A stretch of 64,000 nucleotides of DNA from Micractinium sp. NFX-FRZ (Eukaryota > Chlorophyta > Trebouxiophyceae > Chlorellales > Chlorellaceae). Where the stretch lies: NCBI GenBank assembly GCA_029339195.1, contig JAPTJF010000225.1, positions 1 through 64,000 on the forward strand, given 5' to 3'. Below are positions 1 through 11,321 of this stretch, one piece after another; position 1 is the first letter of the stretch, and each line of letters opens with the position of its first letter. The notes under the pieces were generated by a model, which was not told where the DNA came from, did not search any database, and saw only the letters and a list, made by a program, of their open reading frames with translations. A program made the translations under genes and the position numbers.

Positions 1-160
1 GCCTTTGATGCAAGCACATGTTGGCGTCACAAGAGTGGAGGCACCCTCCCTCCCAACCAACCGCCCCTGCCCTGCTCTACTAGCCAGCTGGCGCCAACCA
101 AGCCCTGTTGGGGAGCAGCCAGGCTCCACCCCCCTTCCACCCACCCAGCCACCCGCCCAC

Positions 161-819
161 CTGCGTGTAGCTGCTCTTGTTGGTGGTCTTGCCGCACTTG
201 CGGCAGTGCACCTCCTCCCGTACCGCCAGGCCGAAAATGGAGTTGATGGCGGCGGGGCGGCCCAACCTGGTTGCCACCTCCATCACCTGCAAAATCAAAC
301 CATGGTATATCTATAGGTTTATAAGGGTTTATGATGGCAAAGTGGCAGAACTGTTTACGTGCGTGTGGAAGGGGCCCAGCCTTGGTGCCACCTCCATCAC
401 CTGCAGAGAGGAGAATGGCAGCATGACAGCAGTAACCTCTGTCTCAGGCGCAGCTGTGCTTGTGCAGCTGTGCTTGTGCAGCAGCTGCAAAGCTGTTGTC
501 CCGCCTGCTGAACCCTCCACCCTATCGCACCCCACCCGCGTTGTGGCCCCCCTCACCCGCTCATAGATGCTTAGCAGCACCTCTGCAGCATCGTTCATCT
601 CGCCCGCAGGGCAAGGAGACCCCCCCCCAAAAAGGGAGTACATGAACCAATGAGACAATGTGACGGGGCACAACATGAAAGTGCAGGCAGGGCAGGCAGG
701 TGGGCAACGACGGCAAAGCCCTTTGGGACGCAAGGCATTTCAGGTACTACAAAACTCAACCACAAGGTACTTCTGGCCAGACAGGAGGGCAAGTGCCTCC
801 CTGAGCTCCGAGGGGTCGA
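161..819 (-). pseudogene. Ubiquitin carboxyl-terminal hydrolase-like fragment
   Basis: Three pieces on the minus strand resemble the catalytic region of plant/algal USP-type deubiquitinases related to the DUF627/DUF629 group. In order they are 819-771 (VDPSELREALALLSGQK), about 604-557 (GEMNDAAEVLLSIYER) and 286-161 (an exon of 42 codons containing FGLAVREEVHCRKCGKTT, with a Cys-x-x-Cys). The last piece has a clean CAG acceptor and a GTGGGC donor, so the gene would continue off the left edge. Against an intact gene: no clear acceptor precedes the GEMNDA piece, the residues that normally join the first two pieces are missing, and no catalytic-Cys box is visible between 820 and 1300. I infer a decayed or truncated copy, but a real gene with poorly resolved exons is possible. 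Confidence 0.5.
365..400 (-). repeat. Duplicated exon start of the ubiquitin hydrolase-like fragment
   Basis: This is a second copy of the start of exon 286-161, including the CAG acceptor. It reads VMEVAPRLG against VMEVATRLG in the main copy and then diverges. Confidence 0.7.
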
Positions 820-1745
820 CTGGGGGCAGCGTACCGCCCCGACTGCCGGCGGTACCACCCATACTGCCGGCGGTACTGCTGCTGCTGCCCTTTATGCTGC
901 TACCCTGCCCCCCCCCCCCCCCGCCTGACTCTTCATGCAGCTGCTACCACCCTGCCGCGCCGCGCTCGCCAACCTGGCAGGAGTTGGCGCGGCGGCCAGC
1001 AGCAGCCTGTGTTTTGACGACCAAGCTGCAGCAGGCACACCAGAGGCTGGCCAGCAGCATCAGCAGCAGCCGGACACTAGTAGATCAAGCTGTCCTTGCC
1101 CACCACATTGCACACCAGCCAGCTGTGTAGCTGGGAAGTGCACACCTTCCTGTAAGGTCAACCAACTGCACAACCTGGCTTGCTGTGTAGACCAGCGCAC
1201 CAGGTGGGCAAAGTGGTGACTGCACACCAGTTGGTTGCGGAGCCGGGCAAACGCATTTTTAGCCCGCATCCCCGGATGTGAGCTAAACCTCACACGGTGA
1301 AACGTCGATCTAGGCCATTATAAACGGTAGGAGACGGTGTCTGGATGGCTTGCATGGGAGCCTGCCAAGCGTGCTGTGCCCACACCCTTCAAACCTCCGC
1401 CTGTCGCTCCCGCATTCTCTCATTCTCCCGCCGGCCGGCCCCCGCTTCGATCGCCGTTGTGTGATCGCGGTGAAACGCTTCTGCTTCCAGCGGCTTTGCG
1501 AGGCGACAGGTGGGTGGCGCGGTTGTTGCGGGGAGTTCTCAGCTTGGCCCTTGCGCGCAAGTAGCATTACACTGCATGCGATGTTGCGCGATAGGCACCA
1601 GGTGCGCGCCAGGCGGTAGCCTTCTTGGCTCCGCCACGCCATGCCTGGGCGGCGGCCGCAGTGATGGCAAGCCGCCCTGGGGCCCGGCTGAGCAGGCAAG
1701 TTGATCTTCCCGTTACCGCTGCTGCCGCGCAGCGCACTGTTGCGC
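820..1745. other. No recognisable gene
   Basis: This holds C-runs near 906-923 and a repeated CTGCCGGCGGTAC near 842-876. Both strands have open frames (for example 1310-1774 minus), but the predicted peptides are Arg/Pro/Ala-rich with no domain I recognise. I cannot exclude 5' exons of the neighbouring MYND gene. Confidence 0.5.
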
Positions 1746-1965
1746 CTTGGGCCCGGGCGGCTTGCCTTCACCACTGCCGCCGCCTTGGGCCGGGGCGGCG
1801 GCTTGCCTTCACCACTGCCGCCGCCTTGGGCCGGGGCGGCGGCTTGCCTTCACCACTGCCGCCGCCTTGGGGCCGGGGCGGCGGCTTGCCTTCACAACTG
1901 CCGCCGCCTTGGGGCCGGGGCGGCGGCTTGCCTTCACCACTGCCGCCGCCGTTGGCCGCCCGGAT
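1746..1965. repeat. GC-rich minisatellite, five units of 41-42 bp
   Basis: The motif CTTGCCTTCACCACTGCCGC recurs at about 1761, 1802, 1843, 1885 and 1927. The spacing is 41, 41, 42 and 42 bp. The shift from 41 to 42 comes from one extra G in the GGGCCGGGG block, so reading frame is not kept across units, which argues against a coding role. Confidence 0.9.
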
Positions 1966-2572
1966 GTGATCTGGGTGGCCAAGTGGGTCATGTTGCTCAC
2001 CCAGTTGCAAGAGCGTGCACCCTCCCCTCCCGGCAGGCCCGCCCTCTCACCCCCTCTCCCCTTACCCTCTCCTCCCTCCCCCTCCTTCCCTCCCCCCTTA
2101 CCATCTCCTCCCCTCCCGCTCCTTCCCTCTCCCCTCTTCCTACGGGGGGGCCCTCCCTTCCCCTCTACTCCCTCCCCCCCTTGCAGTGCAGTACACAATT
2201 GGTGATCAGACGGCTCTTCTTCAAATATATATGGCCAGTAAAACAAACAGTGCTCTTCAGCACTAGCATACTGGAAAACCACATCCTTGCTGTGCCCTGC
2301 TAGCGCCACGTGGCATGTGCATGGGGCTGGGCATGCGGGAAAGGCACAAGCCACGTGGCGTGTGCACGGGGCTGGGCATGTGGAAAGGCACACACGGCAG
2401 GTGCACACTCCAATATGCACACCAGTTAAAAGTACTGTGCAAGCCCTTTCTGCACAACCAATGGCGTGTGTTGGGACACTTTTGGTTGAGCATAGTGATG
2501 TGTACCCGGCCGAATGAATGTGCATAACTGGCTGTGCATGGTGATTTTCCCTAACAAAACGGGCTGTGCATT
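1966..2572. other. Pyrimidine-rich stretch and short repeats, no gene seen
   Basis: About 2020-2180 is a long CT-rich tract. An imperfect 45-bp direct repeat beginning CCACGTGGC lies at 2306-2350 and 2351-2395. I see no convincing exon here. Confidence 0.5.
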
Positions 2573-2620
2573 TTGGACCGGAACTACTAGTTGGACCGGA
2601 ACTACTAGTTGGACCGGAGC
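2573..2620. repeat. 18-bp tandem repeat, two full units and a partial one
   Basis: The unit TTGGACCGGAACTACTAG occurs at 2573-2590 and 2591-2608, followed by a partial unit to 2620. If translated in the frame of the downstream MYND gene it gives GPELLV repeats, so it may lie inside the coding sequence. Confidence 0.9.
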
Positions 2621-3214
2621 AGCGGGAGCTGGCGGCGCAGCTTGAGGCTGCGGCTGCCCAGCTGCGGCGGGCGCTAGATCAAGTGGCGCCCAGCTCCTCG
2701 ACAGCTGCAGCAATGCCACTTGAACAGCAGCAGGAGCTGCAGGGCAGCAGAAGTGGTGGCAGCGACAGTGACAACACCGGTGGTGAGGAGCAGCAGGGCT
2801 GCGCCAGACCCCCTGCTGCCCAGCAGCTGGCGCACATGCTGTCCCAGCCGGCTGCAGAGCTGGCCATGCTGCTGCAGGCGTGTTGGCAGCTGCCCCAGCT
2901 GCAAGCGGCAGCGGCGCTGGAGCTGGCACTAGCGGCGTCCGCCCGCAGCTACGCCCACCTGCGATGCGCCAACGTGGCACTGGAAGGCGGGCCAGGCGCT
3001 GCAGAGGGAATAAGGAAAGTCTGGCATGATGTACTTCAGTACCTCTGGCGTTGGTCAGGGGCGCGGGTGCAAGCGATGCGCCGGCTGCCGGGTGCTCAGG
3101 TACTGCAGCACGGCTTGCTCTCACGCCGACTGGCGCTGCGGGCACCGGCGGGTGTGCAAGCTTGCAGCAGCAGCAGCGGCAGAGGCTGCGGAGGGGCACG
3201 TTGATTCTGCATAG
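2573..3214 (+). CDS. MYND-type zinc finger protein, start unresolved, possibly broken
   Basis: The 5' frame (to 3018) encodes an Ala/Gln-rich, probably helical region ending with ARSYAHLRCANVALEGG, the usual lead-in to the MYND finger in Chlorella-type proteins. The finger itself (CKRCAGCRVLRYCSTACSHA, followed by a GHRRVCK ending) is in a different frame and runs to the stop at 3214. Bases 3019-3058 separate the frames. They begin GT and end CAG and join the frames in phase 0, but 40 bp is very short for an intron, so this may be a frameshifting insertion. MYND fingers bind zinc and mediate protein contacts, often in transcriptional co-repressors. No ATG is obvious, so the start lies upstream or the gene is truncated. 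Confidence 0.55.
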
Positions 3215-4302
3215 CTCATTGGTGATGTGCAACTTACACATACGCTTGTGCGGGCTTCCCTCCCAACCACTTGTCTGATATACACTGTGGGCCGCTATCC
3301 TGTGAGCCTGTGCATGTGTGTGCCTATCAATGGCTGCGAGCGTGTGTATCTGTCGGCACCGGAGCTGCGGCTTAGCCCAGGGCAGGCCAGCCTGCACCCC
3401 CTGCCCACAAGACATGGGCTCCTGCCATGCCTGCGCGCCCTCCCGCCGTTCGAAGAATGCGCACGAATAGCATGCAGCACTGCAACGGCACATACTGCAA
3501 GCTCGTCTGGCTGTGGCTCTCCCACTCGTCCCACCATGTGCAAGTTCCTGCAGTGCCTCCTGAGTGTGGCGGACAGCAGTGCACACATGTGCCATGACAA
3601 GCTTGCCAGCTCGCTGCAGCGGCGTCTCTCAAGGGCGTGCATGCGGCCTGTTGCACTTGACGGCAGCGTGCCGACATGATGGGTGAAACAGGCGCCGTGA
3701 AGGTTGCACGAATGTTGGCGCATTGCTCAAGACAGGCGGCGGGTGCGCAAGCCGAACAGTGGGTAGCAGCTTGTTGCCGGTATGCCACGCAGTCGCATCA
3801 CGTAGGCATGTCAACATGGTGCACACATGACTGTTCCAATCCGGACAGCAGCACGGGCAACAGCCCAAGGCAAACAACGGCAGTGTAATGATTGAGATGG
3901 CTGGGAAGGCGTGCAATGCTTCAGGCAGACGGGTGGAGTAATGGGGGGCGCTGAGAGAATAGAAGCCGTCAAACAGGGGTGACACAGAGAGGAAGAATGG
4001 GGTGGCACGCAACAGGCTGCTGGGCAAGGATGGCTAGCGCCTGCACCAGAGTGCTGACTGGAAAGAATCGAGGTCACTAGGCAGGGCAGCAACATAGCTG
4101 CGGCGGGCCAGGGAGGCGCAAGTACTGTTCCCAGCCCAACACTGCCGCCAGCTAGGGGGCGTGGTCTCTGCCAAGCAGCCAGCCCAGCGCCGCCGGTCAA
4201 GCGGGCGGCAGCGCTGGGGTGTGGGCCGCCGCACACCTGCCGTGCCGGCACCTCACATGCGTGCCCACCGATGGTGCCTCCCGCCCAGGGGGCTGCACCC
4301 CC
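3215..4302. other. No recognisable gene
   Basis: Open frames at 3227-3679 (+) and 3372-4027 (-) have no domain or splice structure I recognise. This is probably the spacer and 3' flank of the deaminase gene, which ends at 4303 on the minus strand. Confidence 0.5.
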
Positions 4303-5962
4303 TCAGTAGTGCACGGTGTCTGGCAGCTCGGCGTAGCGCTTCCACACCTCCACCGCCTCCTCCCGCAGCAGCGGCTCGCACTTGATCTTGCGCTCCCCCT
4401 CAGGCCGGTGCAGCTCCCCCATAAAGTCGGCGTCCTCAAACCTGGACACGGGGCAGGGGGTTGGGGAAAGAGACAAGGGTGTTGCAAAGGTTACAGCAAG
4501 GAGCTAGCATGATTTGTGACTGTGGGCAGAAGTGGGCGCAAGGCTCCAGGTATGCCCATTAAACTGGGCGGGGGAGGGGAGGAGATGTGTGTTCTAAAGA
4601 AGTGTGGCCGGGAAGGAGGTGGGGTGGCTGAGCCCGGGCGCTGCACGAAGCCAGCAACCTCAGAAGAGGGCGGATGGCCGCCGCAGCGGGGAGAGGCGCG
4701 TGCCTGATGGGGCAGCCACGGAATCCGCCCACCCACACCTGCCACCGCCCCCGCAGCCTGGCGTGCCCTGCTGCTGGCACTCACTTGCCGTACTCCATCA
4801 CGTCCTCGTAGGTGGCCCCATAATACACGTGGTCCACGTGGGCCCACATGCAGGCAGTGTAGCACATGGGGCAGGGCTGCGGGGGGGCAGTGGGAAAGGG
4901 AGGGTGGGGGGAGGCCCTGTCAACAGTTGCCATAGGCAGCCGGTCGGCGGGGAGGGGCCGGGCGCAGGGTGGCGAGGGAACATGGCAGGGGCAAACGTCT
5001 GGAAGCGCGTACCCGGGCACCAGATGCTGCCTCATGTGGTGCCGACAGCATCCCGCTGCACGTCAGCCAGCCAGGCCTCCCGCCTTGCCCTGCACCCCTC
5101 TCCCGCCTTGCCCTGCCTGCACCCACACCACGCCACGCTGGAGCCTGCCTCTGTGACCACCCAGCCACCCCGCCATCCACGTCCCGCCAAGAGGTCTCCC
5201 CAGTAGCTGACAAGAAGTCTCCTCCCCGCAGTCGCACCTGCGCCGAGGTGTAGACCACACAGCCGGGGAGGTGCGGGGCCCCCTTCTTCTTGCAGGCCTC
5301 GCGGATCGCCTCCATCTCACCGTGCCTGCAGGCAGCACCCAGGGGCGGGCAGCAGGGAATATGAGGCAGGGGGCACACATGTCCGAGAGAGGAAGGGTGG
5401 TGGGAAGGGCACGCCCTGGGCGCCAGCCAACCTTTGCATCCCCTGGCATGCCCAGCGAGTAGGCGGGTACTGCACCACCCACCCACGCCCGCCATCCTGC
5501 CCACTGGCCCCGCCACCACCGCCTCTCATGCAACCCACGTACCACGCCCTGCCCCGCCCCGCCCCGCCCCGCTCACCCCCCTTCACCCTCACCAGGTGGG
5601 GTCGTTGTTTGCCACCACATGGTTGCTCCCCTCCCCAACGATCTCCCCGCTGGCCGTGTCCACAACAACCGCGCCAAAGCAGCCGCCCGTGCGCTCGTGG
5701 ATGCCCGCCTGCTCAGACAGCACAATGGCGCGCCGCATGTAGGCAGCGTGCTGCAGCAGGGTGGGACGGCAGGGTGCATGGGCGGTGAGAGTGCAGTGTT
5801 GTTGGGGCTCTTGCCCCCCGTTTGGCCGGTGCCAGCTGGCGTGCCGCCGCCTGCCCGGCGCCGCCACCTCTCTTTGCCCCTGCTGGCTGTACGCCGGGCG
5901 CTGTGCCCGCTAGGTCCACGCTGTTGATGGCGATGACTGACCTTGTCGGCGTCTCCAGCCAT
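4303..5962 (-). CDS. Guanine/guanosine deaminase (cytidine-deaminase superfamily)
   Basis: The protein has 165 residues and five exons: 5962-5942, 5750-5593, 5325-5238, 4876-4785 and 4441-4303. All junctions are GT-AG and in phase, with start MAGDADK and stop after DTVHY. It carries the zinc-deaminase signature: HGE at residues 61-63 (zinc His plus the catalytic Glu) and PCPMC at 90-94 (two zinc Cys). The sequence around RRAIVLSEQAG and HVVANNDPTW, and the length, match bacterial GuaD and the plant guanosine deaminase. The family hydrolyses guanine to xanthine or guanosine to xanthosine plus ammonia, in purine catabolism and nitrogen recycling. Sequence alone does not settle base versus nucleoside. 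No transit peptide is seen, so a cytosolic location is inferred. It is transcribed divergently from the F-box gene at 6261. Confidence 0.93.
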
Positions 5963-6260
5963 GCTGAGGAACGTTCTGCTCGACCAGGCGGAGGCCGCGG
6001 CCTAGGGCTGTGCAGGGCACTCGGAGGCGAGGCGCAGGGCTTTCGGCAATCGGTTGCAGGGCGATGTGTAGCGGTTATCAGAAGCACAAAATCCGCCACA
6101 GCTGGAATGCAGCACGTGAAAGCTGTGTCAGCGTGCTCCCGCCCCTGCTATGCTCTGCTGGGCTGTCCGACCCTTGTGTGCATTTCCTGGCTCGGTTGCC
6201 GCCCCCGGCTGCATGCGTGCGCTGGCACACGGAGATGTAGGGCGCTGGAGCCGCAGCACC
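5963..6260. promoter_or_regulatory. Short shared upstream region between divergent genes
   Basis: These 298 bp separate the start codons of the deaminase (-) and F-box gene 1 (+). They must hold both 5' UTRs and promoters. No TATA box or other element is clear. Confidence 0.6.
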
Positions 6261-8249
6261 ATGGCGGGGCGGCCAACACTTGCCGAATTCTCTCAGCTCC
6301 CTGACGACCTCTGCCTGGCCATTCTGGGTCGCCTGAGCTTCCTGGAGAGGTCGGTTGCATTCTCATTGATGGGGGTGGCTATTACATACTGGCAGGCGTG
6401 ATACGCCGCCTCAGCACCGCCCGCCGCCGCTCCCTCCCGCCAACGCCACTGCCGCCGGCCCCTCCCTACCAGCGTGTTCCTGTCCCCATCCTGTGACATG
6501 ACCTCCAGACCCATCACACGTGTTCAAACCAATCTACCCCATTGTGCAGGCACGCTGCCGCCCCCTGCGTCTGCCAGCGCTGGCGCCGCCTGTGCACCTC
6601 GCCTCAGCTGCTCGCCGACGTCGACGTCTCCCTGGCCGGCCCCCGCTGGCTCACACGTACACTCGACTTTTGCAGCTGGCTGGCCCAGCAGCAGCGCCCA
6701 CAGCAGCAGCAGCAGCCGCAGCAGCAGCAGCAGGGCCCAGACCAGGAGCAGCATCTTTTTGAGGAACAGCAGCAGGATCAGGAGCCTCAGCAGGTGCCAC
6801 AGCTCCAGCCGCCTCCGCCGCCTGCACCGCCGCCGCGGCGGGCGGCCCCCCCGGGGCCAGGCGCGGCAGCAGGGCCAGGCCTCACCCGCCGCATTGCCCT
6901 CAAAGTGTACAACCCCTACGGCGCTTCCCACGCTGAGGCGGCGCAGTCGCTGGGCGCCCTGCTGGCGGCATGCGGGGCGGCGGGGCGCGCGCTGCGCACG
7001 CTGCGCTTTGACCCCGAGTCCGGGGCCATCCTGCTGGGCAACGCAGCCGCTGCCCGCCTGGCCAGCCTGGAGCGCCTGAGGCTGGATGTGGTGGTGGGGG
7101 AGCTCTCTCTAGAGGCGGACCTCACACCCTTGACCGCCCTCCGAGAGCTGTGGCTAGATGCGCAGCCGCTGCGCCTGCTGCCCTCGGCGCGCCTGCCGCC
7201 GGGGCTCACCTGCCTGCGGCTGGGCGGGGAGGAGAGCGAGGAGATGCCGCGGCAGGTGGGCTGCGGGGCGGGGGGAAGAGGGCTGGGTGGGTGGGGCGCT
7301 GGGTGGGTGGCAGCGTCTGTGGCCCAACCATGTTGGCATGGGGGCAGGCGTGACCGCGCTGTTTGCATCCTTGCTTGTCGGTGATTGCCGGTGCGGCACA
7401 TCCCCAACACCCCATGGTGCCCTCCACTTGAGGCTGTCGTCTGTCCCTGCATCTTGCAGCTGTGCTCCCCCCATGAGACCCTGCCTGCTTCAAACCACCC
7501 TCCCCTCCCCTGCCGCCTCCCCCCTGCAGCTGGCCTCCCTGTCCTGCCTGCGCCGCCTGACGCTGCGTGGCGCCGAGTACACCCCCGCCAACGGCTACGC
7601 CCTCCTCCGCCACCTCACCAGCCTGCAGCAGCTGGTGCTGCTGCACTGCACGCGCCTGCCCGCGCCGCCAAGCCTGGCCCCCCTGGCCCCCTCGTTGCGC
7701 TCCCTCCTGCTGACCGCCACCCCGCTTGGAGACGAAGATGGCGAGTGGGCGGGCGGCCACGCGCTGTCGCCCGTGCTGCGCCAGCTCACCACGCTGACTC
7801 AGCTTGCGGTGCGCGACATGCAGCCCACCGACACGCTGCCGCCGGCGCTGTCGTGCCTGCACAGCCTGCAGCTGCTGTGCTGGGATGTGCAGCAGCCTGC
7901 AGGCGCCACCTGGCGGCTGCCCCCAGGGCCCTGGCTGGGCAGCCTGCGCCAGGCGGCGCTGCCCGCGGCCACCGCAGCAGACAGCCTGGCTGAGCTGTCG
8001 GCAGCTGGCAGCCTCGAGTGCCTGGGCCTGCGCCTGTTCCCCACCCTGGCTGAGGGGCGGCAGCGGGACGTGCTGCGCTGGGTGGCCACCCACCCCACGC
8101 TGCGCCGCGTCTGCCTGGGCCTGCAGCCGCGGGTGCAGCTGGCCGGGCCCCAGGCGTTTGAGGCGCTGCTGCGCGCCCAGCTCAGCAAACCGGCGCTGCG
8201 CATCGAGCCAGGGGCGGCGCTCTTTAATGAACTGTCCGCCTTTGAGTGA
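6261..8249 (+). CDS. F-box/LRR protein 1
   Basis: The protein has 504 residues in three exons: 6261-6349, 6550-7255 and 7530-8249, all GT-AG and in phase. The F-box is at about residues 8-55 (FSQLPDDLCLAILGRLSFLE, continuing after the intron with CVCQRWRRLCTS). A Gln-rich then Pro-rich low-complexity linker follows (DNA about 6690-6850). From about residue 130 onward come leucine-rich repeats such as LASLERLRLDVV and LSCLRRLTLRG. F-box proteins of this layout are substrate receptors of SCF (Skp1-cullin-F-box) ubiquitin ligases; the target is unknown. The C-terminal part (PGPWLGSLRQAALPA and WVATHPTLRRV) resembles F-box gene 3 at 17194, so the two are paralogs. Confidence 0.88.
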
Positions 8250-9318
8250 GCAAGTGAGCGGGCCAGCCAGCCAAGTTAGCTGGTGCCAGCATGAGAGGGG
8301 TTGGGGGGCAACCGCCTGGCCCCCGCCCCTGCCGCTCCTCCGGCACCCCCTCACGCGCCCTGTCCTAGCAATGCATGCCTCCCTGTCGGAGGGAGCCGCA
8401 AGGCCTTGGCGTGCGTGCCGCTCATCTGTATGCTCGTGTGCTGCTGAGTGCTCTGTTGCCCGATTTTGTTGCTGCTTAGCCCTCTCTCCAAGCTGCCTTC
8501 GCCATCACCTGCCCTGCTGTCCATCAATCCCCGCCCCGCTTTCATTGTCTGCCATAGCGAGCTCCCCATTCTTCCGTGCGCCACCCATCTATTGTTGCTG
8601 CGATCCACCTGCTAACCCCTCGCATTGCTGCCACCCTCCTTTGGGCCCGCTAACATTCCAACCCTTACTGTGCCTCGCCAGCCTGTGATGCATAAACGTC
8701 CCCTGCCCCAGGCCCGATCTGCAGCCCATTTTGTTGCAACCTGTCTCACCACACCATGTCTCCATTCATTGCAAGCAAACAGACATGCAGCACAACAACA
8801 GGCACACGCACATGAGATGAGGTAAAAGCAACAACAGGCGCTGCTGGCGGGGGAAGGTGGTGCCTTTGGCGGCACTGCATGCGCCCTGGATCAGGCATGC
8901 AGCCCACAGGCCTCCCAGGCCGTGGGGCGGGGCCTCCTTGGTCTAATACATCCCGCAGAGCGGCAGGCAGCACAGGGGCTTGGCCGCAAGCCCAGGCTCC
9001 TCCAAGGTGCCGCCTGCAGCTGCCCTGCTGGGTGCTGGCTGGTTTCAGAGCGCCCGTGGGCAGCACCCGCATGAGAGCACGCCCCTGGCCTCCGGTTGAG
9101 CCGCTCAGAAGATGCGGGTGTTGGTGTCTGAGCCCTGCGCTTGGAGGAAATGGGGTGGGGGTGCGCCAGGGAGGCGAGGTGCAGGCAGTGGTGGGTGGGC
9201 AGGCAGTGAGCAAGGCCAGCAGTGGTGGTGCTAGCAGGTGAGGGCAAGGCAGGACAGCTGTGCTCGTCGCAGGCAGAGCCAGGAGGGGTGGGAACATGCC
9301 TGCCAGGCCTGCCTTCTC
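8250..9318. other. Convergent intergenic region, no gene seen
   Basis: This lies between the 3' ends of F-box gene 1 (+) and the B12D-like gene (-). Open frames on both strands lack recognisable domains. It should contain both 3' UTRs. Confidence 0.6.
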
Positions 9319-10384
9319 CTACATGCCTGCGCCCCGTGCTGTCTGCAGGCTGTAGCTGGGCATGCCGCGTAGCCCCCGCTGGCAATGCACCTCTCGCAGG
9401 CTGATCACCAAGCACAGCGCCGCACAGCACAGCGCAAGTGGGGCCACCCCTGTTCCCGCCGGTCGCCTGCGCCCAGCACAGCGCAGCACAGCACAGGCGG
9501 CTGCGCACCTCCTGGCGGCGCCTCTCCTGCAGGCTGCGGAAGATGCTGCGCTCGTAGCCCTCGGCGCGCTGCAGGGGGGGCCGGCAGAGGCGGGGGCGGC
9601 GGGGCACCGCCCCACATTGGTCGTGTGTTAGTGGAGGCATGGGGTAGGGGTGGAGATGGGGAGTGGACAGGGAGGAGGAGGCTGGTGCCCGCCAGGCCAC
9701 GAGCCTTGACAAGCACCCGCCGCTGCTAGACGCAGGGCGCCTCACCTTGCGCGCCTCCTCAGTCTCGGGCACCCCCTCCTGGCGGTAGGAGCGGGAGGGG
9801 CTGTAGGGAGGGCGGGGCAGGCGGGGCAAGGCGGCGCAGGTTGGCGGCACAGGCAGGACGGCGGCAGTTCAAGCAGCAGCGGTGGTGCTCGAAAAAGAGC
9901 GTGCAGGGAGGGCACTGGGGTTGTGGGGCAAGGGGGCGTGGCTGGGCTACTTGGGGGCCTGTCTTCTACCCTGGCCAGCACACAGTGCCAGCGTAGCGCC
10001 CACCACAGCAGCATGCTTTTGAGGCAAGCAGAGTTGGGCGTGACCTGCCCCCTCGGGCGCCCCCTCACAAGACTTCGGGGTTGGTCCACAGGTGGCGGAT
10101 AGACGAGTAGATGGCCACACTGCTGGCTACCACCACAACCGCAACAAGCGGGTAGCTGCAGGGGGGGCAGAGAGGGAGATGAGAAGCGGAGGGTCGGTGC
10201 TGCGGTGGCGGCTGCGGCGGCGGCGGAGAAAAGCGCGCGGCCGGGGCGGGCGCGCGGGCGGGTGCCCCGGCGGGATGCCGGCCGGAATGGCGGCAGGCCT
10301 CCACCCTAGGCTAGCTTTGGCGCTGTGCACTCACACTGCGGGCTGCAGCCATTGGAACCGGCCTGCGACTCCCCCGCCGGCCAT
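9319..10384 (-). CDS. B12D/NDUFA4-like small membrane protein
   Basis: The protein has 103 residues in five exons: 10384-10335, 10155-10069, 9800-9746, 9568-9509 and 9378-9319, all GT-AG and in phase. One transmembrane helix starts at residue 18 (YPLVAVVVVASSVAIYSSI) and is followed by the hallmark TNPEV at about 41-45. A short charged tail follows (SIFRSLQERRRQE, then GMPSYSLQ). The helix followed by TNPEV/TNPDV is typical of the B12D family and the related MLRQ/NDUFA4 subunit associated with mitochondrial complex I or IV. I infer a mitochondrial inner-membrane location. The last exon is the least certain because other acceptors exist upstream of 9378. Confidence 0.75.
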
Positions 10385-11321
10385 GGCTGAGTGTGCTCGG
10401 TAGTCGGAGCCCGTCCAAGGAGGCTGAGAGGGCAGGAGGCTGGCAGAGAGGCTATCTGGGTTAGCAGAGCGGACAAGGGCCACAAGCGTAACGGGAGCAA
10501 GGTTGCCACCGAGCTGGAAAGTGTGCCTACTCAGCGCCCAGAGTCCGCGTTAGACTCAACATTGAGCTGTTCAATAGGGTGCCGGGGGCTCCACCGCCTC
10601 CCTGCCTCCCCGGCCTGCCGGCGCCCACTGGGCGGCAGCTGCCGCAGCAGTGACGGCCACTGCCGGTCCCTAGTCATGGCCGTTCCATGAGCCAAACCAT
10701 GGTTGCTGCTGATCACACTCATACGTCATGAGGCAGACAGGCCCTGCAGTGGCTGCTGGCGTGTTGCACTTAATGCCGGGAGGGGGGCCGCCAGCGCCGG
10801 CTGAGCCCTGGGGACTCAAACCGACGCGTTCAAGCAGCGAGCCACGGCACACAGCCGTCCCAGAATCCTGAAAGCAATTTGCGTTGCGTACCTGCAAGAT
10901 GCTAAAGCACCAGTTCAGGTAATGAAGGGGAGAAGTTCTCAGGCGGGAGGGGAGTTCTCAGGGGAGTTCTCAGGCGACCCTTCCTGGCCTCGCTTCTGCC
11001 GCTGCACCGCAGCGGCAGCACTGGCCAGCCGTAACACCTGTGTTTCCTTGAGGCACAGAACATGAACCATGCCGACGCATTGATTTTGTGCTCTTGAAGA
11101 AGGAAATAAGGAGGAAGCAGTTGCGACCCGGTCCGTTTCGCGCCAACCGGCCATGGCCGGCCACCTGGGCGGTGGTGGCGTCGGCGGCGGGCACAGAAGG
11201 CCAAGCAGGCGTTGTCGTCTTCCGGTGCTGCCTCGACCGTTTCGAATTACACCAAATTACCTGGCTCCGGGGCTACATACACGCCCCCAGTCGCTAAACT
11301 CTCGACGGGCGCTACCAAAAA
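10385..11321. other. Divergent intergenic region
   Basis: This separates the B12D-like gene (-) and F-box gene 2 (+) and presumably holds both promoters. A near-repeat GGGGAGTTCTCAGG occurs twice at about 10925-10975. No gene is recognised. Confidence 0.5.

Noticed and set aside
1310..1774. 154-residue Arg-rich minus-strand open frame
   Set aside because: No domain, no splice context, and its start overlaps the minisatellite.
2426..3595. 389-residue open frame on the minus strand
   Set aside because: Antisense to the MYND gene; its repeats simply mirror the 18-bp tandem repeat and Ala/Gln codons.
7206..8354. 382-residue open frame on the minus strand
   Set aside because: Antisense to F-box gene 1, Gln/Arg-rich shadow of its Leu codons.
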